A stretch of 64,000 nucleotides of DNA, from the NCBI RefSeq assembly GCF_963855985.1, contig NC_087090.1, positions 14,568,501-14,632,500 on the forward strand, written 5' to 3'. The notes under the pieces are model-generated. The model was not told the DNA's origin, did not search any database, and saw only the letters and a list, made by a program, of their open reading frames with translations. The number at the start of each line of letters is the position of its first letter. Position 1 is the first letter of the stretch. The position numbers were made by a program, and so were the translations under genes. This DNA is from Ostrinia nubilalis (lineage: Eukaryota > Arthropoda > Insecta > Lepidoptera > Crambidae). Below, in pieces: positions 61,430 through 64,000 of this stretch.

Positions 61430-61614
61430 AAGATTATTAGTAATTTGTTATTACACAAATTACTAATACTCCCGTTAGCCCCTCGTACTAAGCTAAATAT
61501 GCTTGTGTCACGAGTGAGCTCACCACAATAGTCGAGCGGCGGCGGGGACCGAACCCGCGTTCCCCGGATCACGAGTCGGCCAGTCCGACCCCTTCACCGT
61601 TCGGCTATCGTGGC
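61430..61614 (-). mobile_element. tRNA-derived SINE (minus orientation)
   Basis: Read on the minus strand it starts GCCACGATAGCCGAACGGTG (A-box-like), has the B box GGGTTCGGTCCCC, and continues GAGCTCACTCGTGACACAAG. It ends in a small foldback of TTAGTAATTTGT / ACAAATTACTAA. The head is tRNA-like, but the body and tail show it is a SINE rather than a functional tRNA gene. Confidence 0.82.
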
Positions 61615-62133
61615 TTTTTTAATGTACGTAGTTGGTTTTCGCTAAAATAACTTGTAAGTAGAGCTCCTAAATGTGTGTTTGTATTAACGTAATATTCAAG
61701 CACATTTTCCGCCAAAACAGAATTCTAAAAGCATACAAGTCACGAACGCTAGGACAATCCACAGCACATTAGACTGTACACTGCAAAATAGCACTTGTTA
61801 CACCGTACATAAGAAGCCACAGTATTTAGTTTGATGTACCAGCACCTGTATTCGGACGAGGTTATTTGTCCCAGCTGTTTGGATTCCATTGCTCTTTCCC
61901 CGGGGAGGGCATTGTTACCATTGTGTTACTCTTGCCCTTGGCATGTTTACCTCGGTACAAGATTTGCTGGAAAATCCAGGTGAAACTAAGATTTATTGTC
62001 TTGAAGTTGAGTTAGTTAAAGTGGCACTGCATTACATAATATAATACGAGTTGATTAAATACCAACTTTCGTGATCATGATCGTCCATTCTATAAATATG
62101 ATGTGAAAGTTTGGCAAATAATTAAACTAATAA

Positions 62134-62321
62134 TCATCATCATCATTTCAGCCACAGGACGTCCACTGCTGAACATAGGCCTCCCCCAATGACTTCCACA
62201 TCGCACGGTTGGTAGCGGCCTGCATCCAGCGCCCTCCTGCTACCTTTATCAGGTCGTCGGTCCACCTTGTGGGTGGACGTCCCACGCTGCGTTTTCCGGT
62301 ACGTGGCCTCCATTCCAGAAC
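62134..62321 (-). mobile_element. RTE-type LINE 3' end, best-preserved copy
   Basis: The minus strand holds 57 uninterrupted codons from 62321 to the TGA at 62150-62148: KRSVGRPPTRWTDDLIKVAG, then WMQAATNRAMWKSLGEAYVQ to the end, followed by a (GAT)n tail. Only the C-terminus remains, without the reverse-transcriptase domain. The absence of stops suggests a young insertion. Confidence 0.88.
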
Positions 62322-63775
62322 CTTTACTAAACTAATAATGCGTTTTAATATTTTTCTTATTTAAAAATCACAAGAAGTCTACTCAGAAAGTAGATAAATC
62401 TCGTCCACACTAATAATGTATTGAGAAAAACACTCTAGTTCCTGTAACAGAAAACAAATAGTTTTTGAACTGAAAAATTATCAACTGAAACTCACCCTAG
62501 CGTACAAATGGAGTGAAAAAAGAAGATATACTTAAGTAACGTTTAGTTTTCATTTTTACGGATAAACTTATGATATGAAGTTCGAGACAGAGATCTCAGT
62601 TCACTATTTAGCCAACCAACCATTTATTATTAACCCTTTAAACTCTGTTTATATTTAGATCTAAGACTCCAAAAATAGACTTTCATCAATAATACTCTAT
62701 CTTCATACAGATCACACACATGTTGCTGTACATTACCATGCATTTCCTAATTTGAATGGGATGTTTCAAGTATGTATGATAAATGGGAGAGCCCTATCAT
62801 TAACCTGTCGCGCGCCACATCTGAGGATTAATCGCGTATTTTATGCCTTGTTATATTTCTGTTACACCACAGAAATGTAGTGGAACAGTGTACAGTGAGC
62901 TCACTCCTTAAGGAATGAAATGAAACAACGTATAGAGTATAGGGAGACGTCAGGCTGTGATGTATGCGTGAACGCGACGACTGACTACAGGAATCTTTTA
63001 TTTATAAGAAAACCAGAATCTGGTTTTCTTCACATTACGTAATGAATTTGAAATGCATTTAAGCTCAATAGTCTTGAAAATTTTCTTATATCTGTCGATG
63101 AACTAGAACTGCAGGTATCTTATAAATAAATAAAAGATATGTAGTACTCACTCACGGCACAATAATACACTCACTTTACACACCTGTTAGCATACAAGGA
63201 ACATGTTAATTTCCTTTATGTTATTTGATTTAGATTTGTATGTGATACGAGTGTGATCGTAAAGAGCTTTACAAAGCCTGAGAATATTGTAAATGAGAGA
63301 GCTTTAGGAATTCTACATAGATTTGCCTCTCGATTTAATGTGCACGACAATATTACTGTAACGTTACATACATAAATATAAGCGATGCCAAGTGTTTGTA
63401 ATAGGTTACTAATATACTTTCAAGCTAGTAACCTTCTACATCCCAATACATTATACCAAGGTAGGTATCATTAACAGAACGGTCCCTTTGGAGTTCGTGG
63501 CGATGAGTAGCTTTAATTTTTATAATGTTCCATGAAGGGATCAAAGTATTTTTGTTCTTGGCATCTTGACGGAAATATCAAAGAGAATTCACACGCTTAT
63601 TTATTTCTCTTAATTGTTGGAAAAATCGTTTTCATTTTCGTTTCCTATATGTTTTAAGTCAGAGTGTGGTTGATGCTCGGGAATTTGACTTATTTTTCAC
63701 ATTTAATTATTAATTCCAACATTTCACAAATTCTGGTTATACCATTTAATCAAAATGACATCATTTTTGAAGAAA

Positions 63776-63944
63776 CGCAGCGTGTGACGTTCACCTACAA
63801 GGTGGACTGACGACATCGTAAGCTAGCAGAAAGGCGCTGGACGCAGGCCGCTACCTACCGGACCGGGCAACATGGAAAGCATTGGGGGAGGCCTATGTTC
63901 AGCAGTGGCCGTCCTATGGCTGAGATGATGATGATGATGATGAT
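63776..63944 (+). mobile_element. RTE-type LINE 3' end with (GAT)n tail
   Basis: Same family as the copies at 31993 and 62134: after broken upstream codons it reads TWKALGEAYVQQW to a TGA at 63921-63923, then about seven GAT units. Frameshifts near 63830-63860 show decay. Confidence 0.85.
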
Positions 63945-64000
63945 CAAATTCCAAAACTGTTTTGACATCCTAAAAAATCTGGATGTTTTCTCTCTATATT

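Larger units (their letters stand above)
59423..64000 (+). other. Downstream intronic or intergenic sequence, no exon recognised
   Basis: If the glycoprotein gene continues, this is its next intron. I see no convincing exon; the content is MITEs, a SINE and two LINE 3' ends, listed separately. 61.6-62.1 kb and 62.3-63.8 kb hold nothing identifiable. Confidence 0.5.

Noticed and set aside
1..64000. CRISPR arrays, operons or bacterial-type systems
   Set aside because: Spliced eukaryotic genes and insect transposons throughout; no spaced direct-repeat array of that kind.

Overview
The window looks like a piece of a lepidopteran (moth or butterfly) nuclear genome. The genes are split by introns and the intergenic DNA is AT-rich. 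The interspersed repeats are those familiar from Lepidoptera: short Helitrons (A|TC...CTAG|T), tRNA-derived SINEs, RTE-type LINE 3' ends with (GAT)n tails, and many short TIR elements with 3-bp or 8-bp target duplications. All gene calls come from reading the translated sequence and splice signals by eye; no search was run.

Three genes are supported. (1) tribbles (pseudokinase), minus strand: exon 1 at 17743-17450 and exon 2 at 10011-9722, joined in phase 0. The C-terminal part is not visible and probably lies beyond the left edge, so positions 1-9721 are read as intron. (2) TfIIB (general transcription factor IIB), plus strand: five exons from 38346 to 40591 that join without gaps into a 315-residue protein, the family's usual length. 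(3) An unnamed secreted or cell-surface glycoprotein, plus strand: a signal-peptide exon at 46601-46682 and a sequon-rich exon at 58789-59284. They are separated by a 12.1-kb intron and match in phase. The gene continues beyond the second exon and its end is not seen.

Layout: 1-13.5 kb (inside tribbles) is largely unique, relatively rich in CpG and almost free of recognisable transposons. From about 14 kb onward the sequence is crowded with repeats. Between 18.9 and 50.5 kb there are seven short hAT-type elements with exact 8-bp target duplications, and two weaker ones. Five Harbinger-like MITEs with 3-bp TTA/TAA duplications, three Helitrons, eight LINE 3'-end fragments, three SINE regions and several long near-perfect hairpins are also present.

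The three genes do not form a pathway. Tribbles is a signalling scaffold, TfIIB is core RNA polymerase II machinery, and the third is an extracellular glycoprotein; their adjacency looks incidental. The most interesting leads are the two-exon glycoprotein with 27-bp in-frame sequon repeats, a 94-bp-arm near-perfect inverted repeat at 56.3 kb, a Helitron in TfIIB intron 3 carrying a perfect 27-bp-arm palindrome of its own 3' end, and the density of hAT elements with intact target duplications.
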